64,000 nucleotides of DNA, taken from positions 1 through 64,000 of the forward strand of contig JAFVTI010000018.1 of NCBI GenBank assembly GCA_017503325.1, read 5' to 3'. The stretch comes from Clostridia bacterium (GTDB lineage: Bacteria; Bacillota; Clostridia; Oscillospirales; CAG-272). The position numbers and the translations under genes were made by a program. Numbering within the stretch: the stretch's first letter is position 1; each line of letters opens with the position of its first letter. Below the pieces are notes generated by a model, which saw nothing but the letters and a program-made list of their open reading frames with translations, did no database searches and was not told the origin of the DNA. This document shows positions 32,957-40,272 of the stretch, in pieces.

Positions 32957-34549
32957 TCAATCCTTCTTTTTCACGACAAATGCCACACCGATCAGTGCAA
33001 CAACTGCAAATGCACCGCTAACAATCCCTTTGCAACCGGACTCTTCAGCCTCGGTCACCTCTTCAGAGGGTGCTTCGGTCTGCGCCTCGGTGGTAGCAGG
33101 CTCGGTGGTGATCTCTTCGGTTGTAGGCTCCTCGGTGGTCTCGGTAGCCTCTCTGTCTGCCTCGTACTCGGGAATATCCCAAGGATCATCACGATAGAAC
33201 TTGATCCATGCAATGTCGACAGACTCACCGGCAATGCCTGTGGTGTTTACAAACGGAACGATGCCCAAGGACACAATCCAGTCCTGCCAATGCTCTTCAC
33301 CGCTCATTTCAATGTACAGATAGTGCCACTGACCGTCAGCCGTAACGGTTTCAAATGCAGTAGCATCCAGATCATATTCCTTCAAGGAGGTGGACTTATA
33401 AATAATACCCATCTCGCTTGCCTTGGTCGAGGTGGTGCGATACTTGATCACAACAAACTTGGTCTCGCTACTTACGCTGACGGGATACTTGTTACCGTAA
33501 ACGTACGCTTGATCACCGGTTGCGGTGATTCTCATAAAGCTCTCGCCACCCTCGGTGACCTTTTCAACGGTTGCATTGTTGCCGGAGAAGGTATCGATCG
33601 CATCATCCTGAGACAAAACGACAAAATCACGCAGATCGTATTCCTTGTCGAGCTCACTGATCTCTACGCGGTCCTCGATCGGAACCTCAACGCCATCGGG
33701 CAGACCGTCAAAGGTAATGGTTGCAAAATACTGTGCAGCTTTATTGGACTGTGAGCCGCCGATACCGTGGCAGAAGGACACCTGCTTACATCTGAGGTTA
33801 TCGCCGTCGCCGCCAACGCTGAGCAGCCAGCACATTCTTGCCTGGTCGCCGTTCTGAACGGTTTCGTCCATATCAAGAGCCAGCTGAAGATTGATTCTGA
33901 ACTCAATGGTCAATCTCTTGGTGGTCTCGTTGTATTCACCTGCAACGTCCTTGGTATCATCGGGAATATAGTTGCCCAGCCACTTGGTGGTAACACCGGT
34001 GTTACCATCGGGGTTGATACCAAAGCCGGTCTCGCTGAACTGTCCGTATTCTGCATCTGCCTGTCCAAGGCCGAACTGCACCGCAGTGCAAGCATACAGG
34101 TAAGAAGCACCGTGCACGCTGGGATCGCAGAAATAACCGTCGAAGCAGTCCATGTTGAACGCCATATACAGATACTGGCCGTCCCAGCCCCAGTATGCAT
34201 CAAAAAAGCCGGGCTTGGCAGCATCCAGGAATGCGTAAAACTCATCAACCGAATTCTGACCGTTGTTGGTACGCATGGAATAGGTCAGATAGTCCTCATA
34301 ATTTTCAAATCTTTCGTACTCGCCCACGTTGATCTTACCGTCCAGCTCGGGCGTTACGGGAAGATAAGGAACAGTCCACTTGGTGGAGGCAATACCCGCC
34401 TCACTGTCGTAAATCTCGTCGATCTTGGCAGCTTCATGCTCATAGTAATCTGCCTGATTGATATAGTCATACTCTGCAGCAGAAACGGTCAGTGCCGAAA
34501 CGGACAGCAGCATAGCAATCACAAGCAGCAAGGAAAAAGCCTTTTTCAT
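32957..34549 (-). CDS. Membrane-anchored surface protein with CBM9-like domain
   Basis: A 530-residue exported protein. It has a signal peptide (MKKAFSLLLVIAMLLSVSALTVSAA), a CBM9/DOMON-like beta-sandwich starting at TPELDGKINVGEYERFENY (about 67-85), a second beta domain (about 320-455) and a Thr/Glu-rich linker (TETTEEPTTEEITTEPATTEAQTEAP-like, about 465-505). It ends in a hydrophobic segment with a KKKD tail and no LPXTG motif. CBM9-like domains bind carbohydrate chain ends in other proteins, so glycan binding is plausible. No enzyme domain is recognised. The ATG at 34549 follows AGAGG. It is monocistronic. Confidence 0.75.
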   Translation of the reverse strand: MKKAFSLLLVIAMLLSVSALTVSAAEYDYINQADYYEHEAAKIDEIYDSEAGIASTKWTVPYLPVTPELDGKINVGEYERFENYEDYLTYSMRTNNGQNSVDEFYAFLDAAKPGFFDAYWGWDGQYLYMAFNMDCFDGYFCDPSVHGASYLYACTAVQFGLGQADAEYGQFSETGFGINPDGNTGVTTKWLGNYIPDDTKDVAGEYNETTKRLTIEFRINLQLALDMDETVQNGDQARMCWLLSVGGDGDNLRCKQVSFCHGIGGSQSNKAAQYFATITFDGLPDGVEVPIEDRVEISELDKEYDLRDFVVLSQDDAIDTFSGNNATVEKVTEGGESFMRITATGDQAYVYGNKYPVSVSSETKFVVIKYRTTSTKASEMGIIYKSTSLKEYDLDATAFETVTADGQWHYLYIEMSGEEHWQDWIVSLGIVPFVNTTGIAGESVDIAWIKFYRDDPWDIPEYEADREATETTEEPTTEEITTEPATTEAQTEAPSEEVTEAEESGCKGIVSGAFAVVALIGVAFVVKKKD

Positions 34550-34592
34550 ATTGTCGTACCTCTTTTCTGTATTCGGATTGCTCCGTTTTTTC

Positions 34593-34621
34593 ATTATACA
34601 CAACGCTTTTGACGATGTCAA
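34593..34621 (-). promoter_or_regulatory. Promoter of the CBM9-like surface protein gene
   Basis: Minus-strand TTGACA (34616-34621) and TATAAT (34593-34598), with a 17-base spacer. Confidence 0.85.
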
Positions 34622-34710
34622 CGCAAAAAATGGATTTTCAGCACATTATCTAACTATTTTTCGTTTTTTTGGGCTACTTCACCAATGCAAAGGATCCCCA
34701 TAAAACAAAC

Positions 34711-34741
34711 AGCACTTATGCCTTGCGACATAAGTGCTTTT
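34711..34741. terminator. rpsU terminator
   Basis: AGCACTTATG and CATAAGTGCT arms with an 8-base loop. Read on the minus strand it is followed by GTTTGTTTT. Confidence 0.85.
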
Positions 34742-34745
34742 TGTA

Positions 34746-34922
34746 TTACTTATACTTTCTCTTGCGCGCTGCTTCAGATTTCTTCTTGCGCTTTACGCTG
34801 GGCTTCTCGTAGCATTCTCTCTTACGGAGCTCGGCAAGAACGTTGGAGCGAGCCATCTGACGCTTAAAACGTCTCAGAGCGCTATCCAGGGTTTCGCCTT
34901 CCTTGAGTCTTACTTCTGCCAT
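34746..34922 (-). CDS. rpsU: 30S ribosomal protein bS21
   Basis: A 58-residue basic protein of the small ribosomal subunit, important for initiation on structured mRNAs in other bacteria. The translated sequence starts [20 protein letters not shown] and continues [20 protein letters not shown], followed by a Lys/Arg-rich tail ending RKRKYK, the expected bS21 form. A strong GGGAGGG lies upstream of the ATG. Its promoter is at 35262-35290, about 340 bases upstream, with an inverted-repeat element occupying most of the leader. Confidence 0.95.
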   Translation of the reverse strand: MAEVRLKEGETLDSALRRFKRQMARSNVLAELRKRECYEKPSVKRKKKSEAARKRKYK

Positions 34923-34959
34923 TATCTATTTCCCTCCCCTCGCGTCGGCCAAGAGTGAA

Positions 34960-35233
34960 TAGGGTGACAAGAGTAATCCGGACTAGCCTCAAAGCCAAAA
35001 TTTTAGGTGCTTTTCGGCTTGTCGTCCTAGCAAGGTTGGTACCTTGCGTTGTCCTCCGCACCAAAAATCACTCAAAAATTGAGGCTTTGAGGTCGGAGAT
35101 TTTTTGGCTGACAAATATTTGTCAGCAGCAGGAAAACGCCGAAGATAGTATATGAATACATTCAAGGCGTTTGACGAACTGATGGCGAATATTTGTCGCC
35201 AAAAAACCAGTTCGGATTACTCTTGTCACCCTA
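34960..35233. mobile_element. MITE-like element with 21-bp terminal inverted repeats in the rpsU leader
   Basis: The 21 bases at 34960-34980 (TAGGGTGACAAGAGTAATCC plus G) match the reverse complement of 35213-35233 exactly. Both ends carry TA, compatible with TA target duplication as in IS630/mariner-type elements. Internal stems include CCTCAAAGCC/GGCTTTGAGG (34987-34996 with 35083-35092), CAAGG/CCTTG around GGTACC, GACAAATATTTGTC and GGCGAATATTTGTCGCC. No ORF is inside. It lies between the rpsU promoter and the rpsU start. Confidence 0.75.
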
Positions 35234-35261
35234 AAACATAACTTCCGTTATATCCTTTGGT

Positions 35262-35290
35262 ATTATACACCAAACGTTTTGGAATGTCAA
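35262..35290 (-). promoter_or_regulatory. rpsU promoter
   Basis: Minus-strand TTGACA (35285-35290) and TATAAT (35262-35267), with a 17-base spacer, in the short gap after the leuS stop codon. Confidence 0.85.
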
Positions 35291-35318
35291 GTATTTACGC
35301 AAAAGTTTTTTTGCTAAT

Positions 35319-37754
35319 TTATCTGACAACGATATTGACGATCTTGCCGGGCACGGAAATTTCCTTGACAATGGTCTTGCCCTCGATCTGCTCTGCGATC
35401 TTGGGATCGGCCTTAGCAGCGGCAATCGCGTCCTCCTTGGAGCAGCCTACGGGCAGCATCACGGTAGCACGAACCTTACCGTTGATCTGAACGGCAACCT
35501 CGACTGTGTCATCGACCGTCTTGCTCTCGTCATAGGTGGGCCAGGGCTCATATGCAATGGTATTGTCATGACCCATGATCTGCCAGATCTCCTCGCCGAT
35601 GTGCGGGCAGATGCAGGACAGCATCTTGATCAGTCCCTCCGCATACTCGCGGGAGCACTTGCCTTCCTTATAGACTGCGTTGACAAAGATCATCATCTGA
35701 GAAATAGCGGTATTGAACGCCAGCTTCTCAAAGTCCTCGGTGATCTTCTTGACGCTCTTGTGATAGATCTTTTCAAGCGCGGGTACAGCCTCGTCCACGA
35801 CGTTGCCCTCTTCGGTAAAGAACGCCCATACGCGGTTTAAGAATCTGCGTGCGCCGTCAACGCCCGCGTCACTCCAGGGCTTGGAAACCTCTAAGGGGCC
35901 CATGAACATCTCGTAGAGTCTGAGCGTATCTGCGCCGTAATCTCTGACTACGTCGCTGGGATTGACCACGTACTCGGGGAAACGCTTACCCATCTTGATG
36001 CCGTTTGCGCCAAGGATCATGCCCTGATGCACCAGCTTCTGGAAGGGCTCCTTGGTGGGAGCAAGGCCCTTGTCGTACAGGTATCTGTTCCAGATTCTGG
36101 AGTACATCAGATGGCCTACCGCATGCTCGGGACCGCCGATGTAAAGGTCAACGGGCATCCAGTGCTTGAGCAGCTCCTGATTTGCAAATTCATCGTTGTT
36201 GTGGGGATCGATATAGCGCAGGAAATACCAGCTCGAGCCTGCAGAGCCGGGCATGGTAGAGGTCTCTCTCTTACCCTTGATGCCGTTCTTGTCATACTGC
36301 TTCCACTCGGTTGCGTTTTCCAAGGGGGCTTTACCGCCCTCGCCCTTGTAGTTTTCCAGCTCGGGCAAAATCAGCGGCAGCTCCTCGTCGGGCAGCACGT
36401 GCACCTCGCCGTCCTCGCCGTGTACCACGGGAACAGGCTCGCCCCAGTAACGCTGGCGCGCAAAGATCCACTCTCTGAAGTGGTAGTTGACCGTTCTCTT
36501 GGCAACGCCCAGACCCTCCAGCTTGCAGGTGATGGCCTCCTTGGCCTCCTCTACGGTCAGTCCCGTGAATTCCTCGGAGTTGACAAGGCGATAGCCCTTG
36601 CCCAGGTAGTCCTGCTTCTCAAATGCCTTTTCGGATACGTCCACGTGTCCCAGCTTTTCGTCGCCGTCGATGACCTGGATCATATCGATATTGTGCGCGA
36701 TCGCGTACTCAAAGTCACGCTGGTCGTGCGAAGGAACAGCCATAACAGCACCCGTGCCGTAGCTTGCAAGCACGAAGTCACCGATGAACATGCGCACTTC
36801 CTTGCCGTTGACGGGGTTGATGCAGGTTACGCCCTTGAGCTCACAGCCCGACTTGGTCTTGTTGAGCTCGGTTCTATCCATATCGTTCTTCTTGAGCGTT
36901 TCGTCGATATATGCCTGAACCTCTTCTCTGTTCTGCACTCTGTCAAGCAGACGCTTGGTCACCTCACCGTCGGGAGCGAGCACCATAAAGGTGATACCGT
37001 AAATGGTCTCAATGCAGGTGGTGAAGATGGAAAACTCACCGCCGCCCACGATGTCGAATTTGACCTCCACACCGGTGGACTTGCCGATCCAGTTCTTCTG
37101 CATCAGCTTGGTGGATTCGGGCCAATCGATCTCGTCCAGACCCTCCAGCAGCTTTTCCGCAAATGCGGGCTGGTTGATGACCCACTGCTTCATATTCTTT
37201 CTGACTACGGGGTAGCCGCCGCGCTCGGACTTGCCGTCGATGACCTCATCGTTGGAAAGCACGGTGCCAAGCTCCTCGCACCAGTTAACGGGCATATCGA
37301 TATACTGTGCGTAGCCGTCCAGGTACAGCTGCTTGAAAATCCACTGCGTCCACTTATAGAACTCGGGATCGCTGGTCGCGATCATCTTGGACCAGTCGTA
37401 GTCAAAGCCCAGCTCGCGCAGCTGGTTCGAAAAGGTCTTGATATTTTCCTGTGTAAAGCCGTTGGGATGATTGCCGGTGGTGACCGCATACTGCTCTGCG
37501 GGCAGGCCGAACGAGTCGTATCCCATGGGGTGCAGCACGTTGTAGCCCTGCATTCTCTTCATTCTGGACATGATATCGGTCGCAGTATAGCCCTCGGGGT
37601 GGCCTGCGTGCAGACCTACACCGGACGGATAGGGGAACATATCCAAAGCGTAAAACTTAGGCTTCGAAAAATCCCAAACGTCGGTCTTGAAGGTCTGGTT
37701 CTTTTCCCAGTACTCCTGCCACTTCTTTTCCACTTGTAAATGCTCGTACTTCAT
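35319..37754 (-). CDS. leuS: Leucyl-tRNA synthetase
   Basis: An 811-residue class I aminoacyl-tRNA synthetase charging tRNA-Leu, with the CP1 editing insertion. The HIGH-type motif is GLHAGHPEGY (about 47-56) after FYALDMFPYPSG. The editing region includes MAVPSHDQRDFEYA. The second signature, usually KMSKS, reads IKMGKRFPEYVVNPSDVV (about 587-604), and the preceding SSW block is TMPGSAGSSWYFLRY. Both features mark a divergent LeuS subgroup, which I believe occurs in other clostridia. A promoter lies 166 bases upstream. The ribosome binding site is AAAGGAA. No T-box is seen. Confidence 0.95.
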   Translation of the reverse strand: MKYEHLQVEKKWQEYWEKNQTFKTDVWDFSKPKFYALDMFPYPSGVGLHAGHPEGYTATDIMSRMKRMQGYNVLHPMGYDSFGLPAEQYAVTTGNHPNGFTQENIKTFSNQLRELGFDYDWSKMIATSDPEFYKWTQWIFKQLYLDGYAQYIDMPVNWCEELGTVLSNDEVIDGKSERGGYPVVRKNMKQWVINQPAFAEKLLEGLDEIDWPESTKLMQKNWIGKSTGVEVKFDIVGGGEFSIFTTCIETIYGITFMVLAPDGEVTKRLLDRVQNREEVQAYIDETLKKNDMDRTELNKTKSGCELKGVTCINPVNGKEVRMFIGDFVLASYGTGAVMAVPSHDQRDFEYAIAHNIDMIQVIDGDEKLGHVDVSEKAFEKQDYLGKGYRLVNSEEFTGLTVEEAKEAITCKLEGLGVAKRTVNYHFREWIFARQRYWGEPVPVVHGEDGEVHVLPDEELPLILPELENYKGEGGKAPLENATEWKQYDKNGIKGKRETSTMPGSAGSSWYFLRYIDPHNNDEFANQELLKHWMPVDLYIGGPEHAVGHLMYSRIWNRYLYDKGLAPTKEPFQKLVHQGMILGANGIKMGKRFPEYVVNPSDVVRDYGADTLRLYEMFMGPLEVSKPWSDAGVDGARRFLNRVWAFFTEEGNVVDEAVPALEKIYHKSVKKITEDFEKLAFNTAISQMMIFVNAVYKEGKCSREYAEGLIKMLSCICPHIGEEIWQIMGHDNTIAYEPWPTYDESKTVDDTVEVAVQINGKVRATVMLPVGCSKEDAIAAAKADPKIAEQIEGKTIVKEISVPGKIVNIVVR

Positions 37755-37810
37755 GATTTATATTTTTCCTTTCTGCCGCTGTTTGGGAAGCACCGATCGC
37801 CATATCGACT

Positions 37811-37867
37811 CGTAGGGGCGACCTGCGGTCGCCCGATCTGAGCGGGCGACCACAGGTCGCCCCTACG
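37811..37867. repeat. Palindromic element in the leuS leader
   Basis: Arms of 25 bases (37811-37835 and 37843-37867) pair with one mismatch around a 7-base loop. The motif GTAGGGGCGACC/GGTCGCCCCTAC relates it to the inner arms of the element at 32722-32843. Confidence 0.8.
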
Positions 37868-37920
37868 AAATATCATTTCCCTAACAGTACATAGTTTTCA
37901 TGATAAAAAACACACCTTTT

Positions 37921-37949
37921 ATTATATATTTCATTTGCCTTTTTGTCAA
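37921..37949 (-). promoter_or_regulatory. leuS promoter
   Basis: Minus-strand TTGACA (37944-37949) and TATAAT (37921-37926), with a 17-base spacer. The transcript would include the palindrome at 37811-37867. Confidence 0.85.
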
Positions 37950-37961
37950 TAGTTTTGGGAC

Positions 37962-37994
37962 AAAAACAAAAGGAGCCGCACAAAACGGCCCCTT
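37962..37994 (-). terminator. Terminator of the 38008-39459 gene
   Basis: On the minus strand AAGGGGCCG pairs with CGGCTCCTT (one G-U pair), followed by TTGTTTTTG. Confidence 0.8.
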
Positions 37995-38007
37995 GGTGAA
38001 TTGCAAA

Positions 38008-39459
38008 TTACTTTTTCTTTCTCTTGCTTCGCACGATCAAGACCGTGACAACGACTCCGCCCGTGATCAGCAGCAAAGCCCCCAAGCCGATCAGCGAAAA
38101 GCTGATGATCAGCTCGATCGGAATAAAATCGGTCACCTTTTTTACGGGCTTGACAGGATTTTCCGACTCGGAAAGCGTAAAGACCAGCTCGCCGTCCGGA
38201 AGTCCGTCACGCTTGAGAATGTAGCCCGTTTCGGTTTTTTCAAAGCCCTCCAGGGAGCTTTCGGTAACAAAATACGGCGTGTTGATCACGATCTCCAAAG
38301 CACCAAAGCTTGACCAGGTACGGGCGGGTGACAGCAGATACGTGTAGGTATACACGTCTGGCTCATACCCCAGATCAATTGCGGGATAGAGGGGCGCTGT
38401 GACTGCGTTGACCGCGCGTTCACCGGGCGCGAGCTCGATCTGGTATTGATACCAGCGCATCAGGCTGCCGCGAAAGCCGCTTGCATGGCGACCCGCCTCG
38501 GCGATGGGATAGCGGTCGTAATGGTTGCGTTCGTCCGTGACCTCTGCAACCGTGGCGTTGTACCAGTCCACCTGTGAAACACCCGAATCCTCACTCCAAT
38601 TTGACAGCGCGAATTCCTTAAAGGTCATGGTCGCAGTACCCACAAGCTGCACCGAGCCCGCAATCTCTTCCTTGTCCTCCACGCCGCCGTTTTCATACAC
38701 CTTCCACTCGGGCATGGCGCTAAACGGCGTTCCGAACACGTACAAGTCAAACTCGCGCCCATTCTTGCGCGCACTCGTGCCAATTCGCATTTCCTTATTT
38801 TTTTGCGTGTGTGCGCCCTCCTGATCGGGGAAATAGATGCGGTAGGAGCCCATGCCCTGCGGCACGTCAAAGGCAACGTCCGCCGCCCTGTATTTCTCGG
38901 TATCCACGCCGCTGACGCGGAAGGTATATTTGGTCACGGTCAGGTCGGGAGAATAGAAATCATCCTGCACGAAGCTGTCCGAAAGCAGGCCGAGATCGGT
39001 TTCAAGATCAAACTGGCTACCCCAGAAGGAGAGCGAGTGGCGAAGCGTTTTTTCAATCGGCTCGCCGTCGATCAGAATATCATACTTCTCAGCGTCCACG
39101 TGATCCAGGCGCGTGCTCTCATCATAAAAGATTCCGTACTGCGCCTCACACCCGAACGGAAACAGCAGCGTTGCCGTCACGGTCATATCCGAAGGGTTAT
39201 AAAACGTGTATTCCGCAGTCACCTTGCCGGTGTAGGCAAGAAAATCCTCGACCTCACGGTAGTAGCTTTGCGGGAATTGCTGCAGATCAAAGGTCAGCAC
39301 TTCCCTTTCCACCACGATGGGGCTGTTGCCGTCCACGATAATGGCGCCCGATTGATCCACGCCCTCCCATTTGGATTGCGCAGAATTCGCATTGGCGGGA
39401 ACCAGCAATACACCTGCCAGCAAAAGCAGGACAAGCAGACTGATAAGCGTTCTTTTCAT
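38008..39459 (-). CDS. Exported membrane-anchored protein of unknown function
   Basis: A 483-residue protein with a signal peptide (MKRTLISLLVLLLLAGVLLVPANANSA), a beta-rich extracytoplasmic region and a C-terminal membrane segment (about 450-473) ending in a basic RSKRKKK tail. The stretch VTAEYTFYNPSDMTVTATLLFPFG resembles DUF4424-like domains, but I do not assign a family with confidence. The start at 39459 follows AAAGGAG by 8 bases. The longer ORF from 39873 runs through a Lys/Phe-rich intergenic stretch and is rejected. No catalytic motif is recognised. Its neighbours give no functional hint. Confidence 0.7.
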   Translation of the reverse strand: MKRTLISLLVLLLLAGVLLVPANANSAQSKWEGVDQSGAIIVDGNSPIVVEREVLTFDLQQFPQSYYREVEDFLAYTGKVTAEYTFYNPSDMTVTATLLFPFGCEAQYGIFYDESTRLDHVDAEKYDILIDGEPIEKTLRHSLSFWGSQFDLETDLGLLSDSFVQDDFYSPDLTVTKYTFRVSGVDTEKYRAADVAFDVPQGMGSYRIYFPDQEGAHTQKNKEMRIGTSARKNGREFDLYVFGTPFSAMPEWKVYENGGVEDKEEIAGSVQLVGTATMTFKEFALSNWSEDSGVSQVDWYNATVAEVTDERNHYDRYPIAEAGRHASGFRGSLMRWYQYQIELAPGERAVNAVTAPLYPAIDLGYEPDVYTYTYLLSPARTWSSFGALEIVINTPYFVTESSLEGFEKTETGYILKRDGLPDGELVFTLSESENPVKPVKKVTDFIPIELIISFSLIGLGALLLITGGVVVTVLIVRSKRKKK

Positions 39460-39619
39460 ATTCATTTCTCCTTTGCGATGATGCCTTTCAACTATATAGA
39501 CGGAAAAGTTGCAAATTGGTTTCACATATTTGAAAAAATTTTTCTGTTTTTTGGTTTGCCGAAAAATCCCCCACCCGATGACAAATTTTGCCCCCTGAAA
39601 ATGATTTTTCCCCACCTTA

Positions 39620-39648
39620 TTGACAAGCCTTTTTGGGTGTGATATAGT
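39620..39648 (+). promoter_or_regulatory. Promoter of the vanZ-like gene
   Basis: TTGACA at 39620-39625 and TATAGT at 39643-39648, with a 17-base spacer. Confidence 0.75.
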
Positions 39649-39690
39649 GAGATAAAGCATCAAAAAAATAAAAAAACAGGAGCAAAAAAA

Positions 39691-40191
39691 ATGAAAAAAG
39701 CCGTAAAAATTCTGCTGTACATATTCTTTGTCATCTATTGCCTTTCGTTGGTCAAATTCCTTTTGTTGGACGGGCGGTATATCAACGGCACGGCAACGGT
39801 GGGAGAGTTTTTCGGCCGCTCCAATCTCATCCCCTTCAAAACGGTTTGGGACTACATCGTCAGACTCAGGCAAGACAGAATCAACGCAGATATCGTGGTC
39901 CGAAACTTGGTTGGAAATCTGATCGTGCTCTTCCCCATGGGCTGCTTTTTGCCTTGCATGTTCAAATCATGCAGAAAATTCCTGCGGGTGTTGGCCGTCT
40001 GCTTCTGTATTGTGCTTTGCGTGGAGCTCTCGGAGCCGCTGCTGCGCATGGGATATTTGGACATTGACGACTTTATCTTCAATCTTGCCGGTGCCAGCCT
40101 TGGCTATGCAATTGTCCACATTCCCTTTCTCAATCAGCTTTTGCGCAAAACCCACGTCTACGTTCAAAATCAGGAAAAGCCGCTCGAATGA
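39691..40191 (+). CDS. VanZ-family membrane protein
   Basis: A 166-residue protein with about four membrane segments. VanZ-like features are SNLIPFKTVWDY (about 50-61), NLVGNLIVLFPMGCFLP (about 71-87) and LDIDDFIFNLAGASLGY (about 126-142). The family is linked to glycopeptide tolerance only for VanZ itself. Most homologues have no known role, so resistance should not be inferred. GGAG lies about 10 bases before the ATG. It is monocistronic. Confidence 0.85.
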   Translation: MKKAVKILLYIFFVIYCLSLVKFLLLDGRYINGTATVGEFFGRSNLIPFKTVWDYIVRLRQDRINADIVVRNLVGNLIVLFPMGCFLPCMFKSCRKFLRVLAVCFCIVLCVELSEPLLRMGYLDIDDFIFNLAGASLGYAIVHIPFLNQLLRKTHVYVQNQEKPLE

Positions 40192-40201
40192 GCGGCTTTT
40201 C
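40174..40201 (+). terminator. Terminator of the vanZ-like gene
   Basis: GAAAAGCCGCTC and GAGCGGCTTTTC arms around GAAT. The 5' arm overlaps the last codons. Confidence 0.85.
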
Positions 40202-40241
40202 TACCGCAATTCTCCGTTTTTCATTTTTCATTTTTCATTTC

Positions 40242-40270
40242 AAAAAAGGGCTGCCATGCAGCCCTTTTTT
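40242..40270. terminator. Terminator of the solute-binding lipoprotein gene
   Basis: AAAAAAGGGCTGC-CAT-GCAGCCCTTTTTT. It is symmetric, so it can act in both directions. Confidence 0.9.
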
Positions 40271-40272
40271 GA

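Noticed and set aside
34960..35233. Autonomous insertion sequence in the rpsU leader
   Set aside because: The element is only 274 bp and has no open frame for a transposase, so only a non-autonomous element can be claimed.
37755..37949. T-box riboswitch ahead of leuS
   Set aside because: The leader is only about 160 nt, is mostly occupied by a palindrome, and lacks a recognisable T-box sequence or antiterminator.
39691..40191. Teicoplanin resistance gene vanZ
   Set aside because: Only general VanZ-family motifs are present and no van cluster accompanies the gene, so no resistance call is justified.
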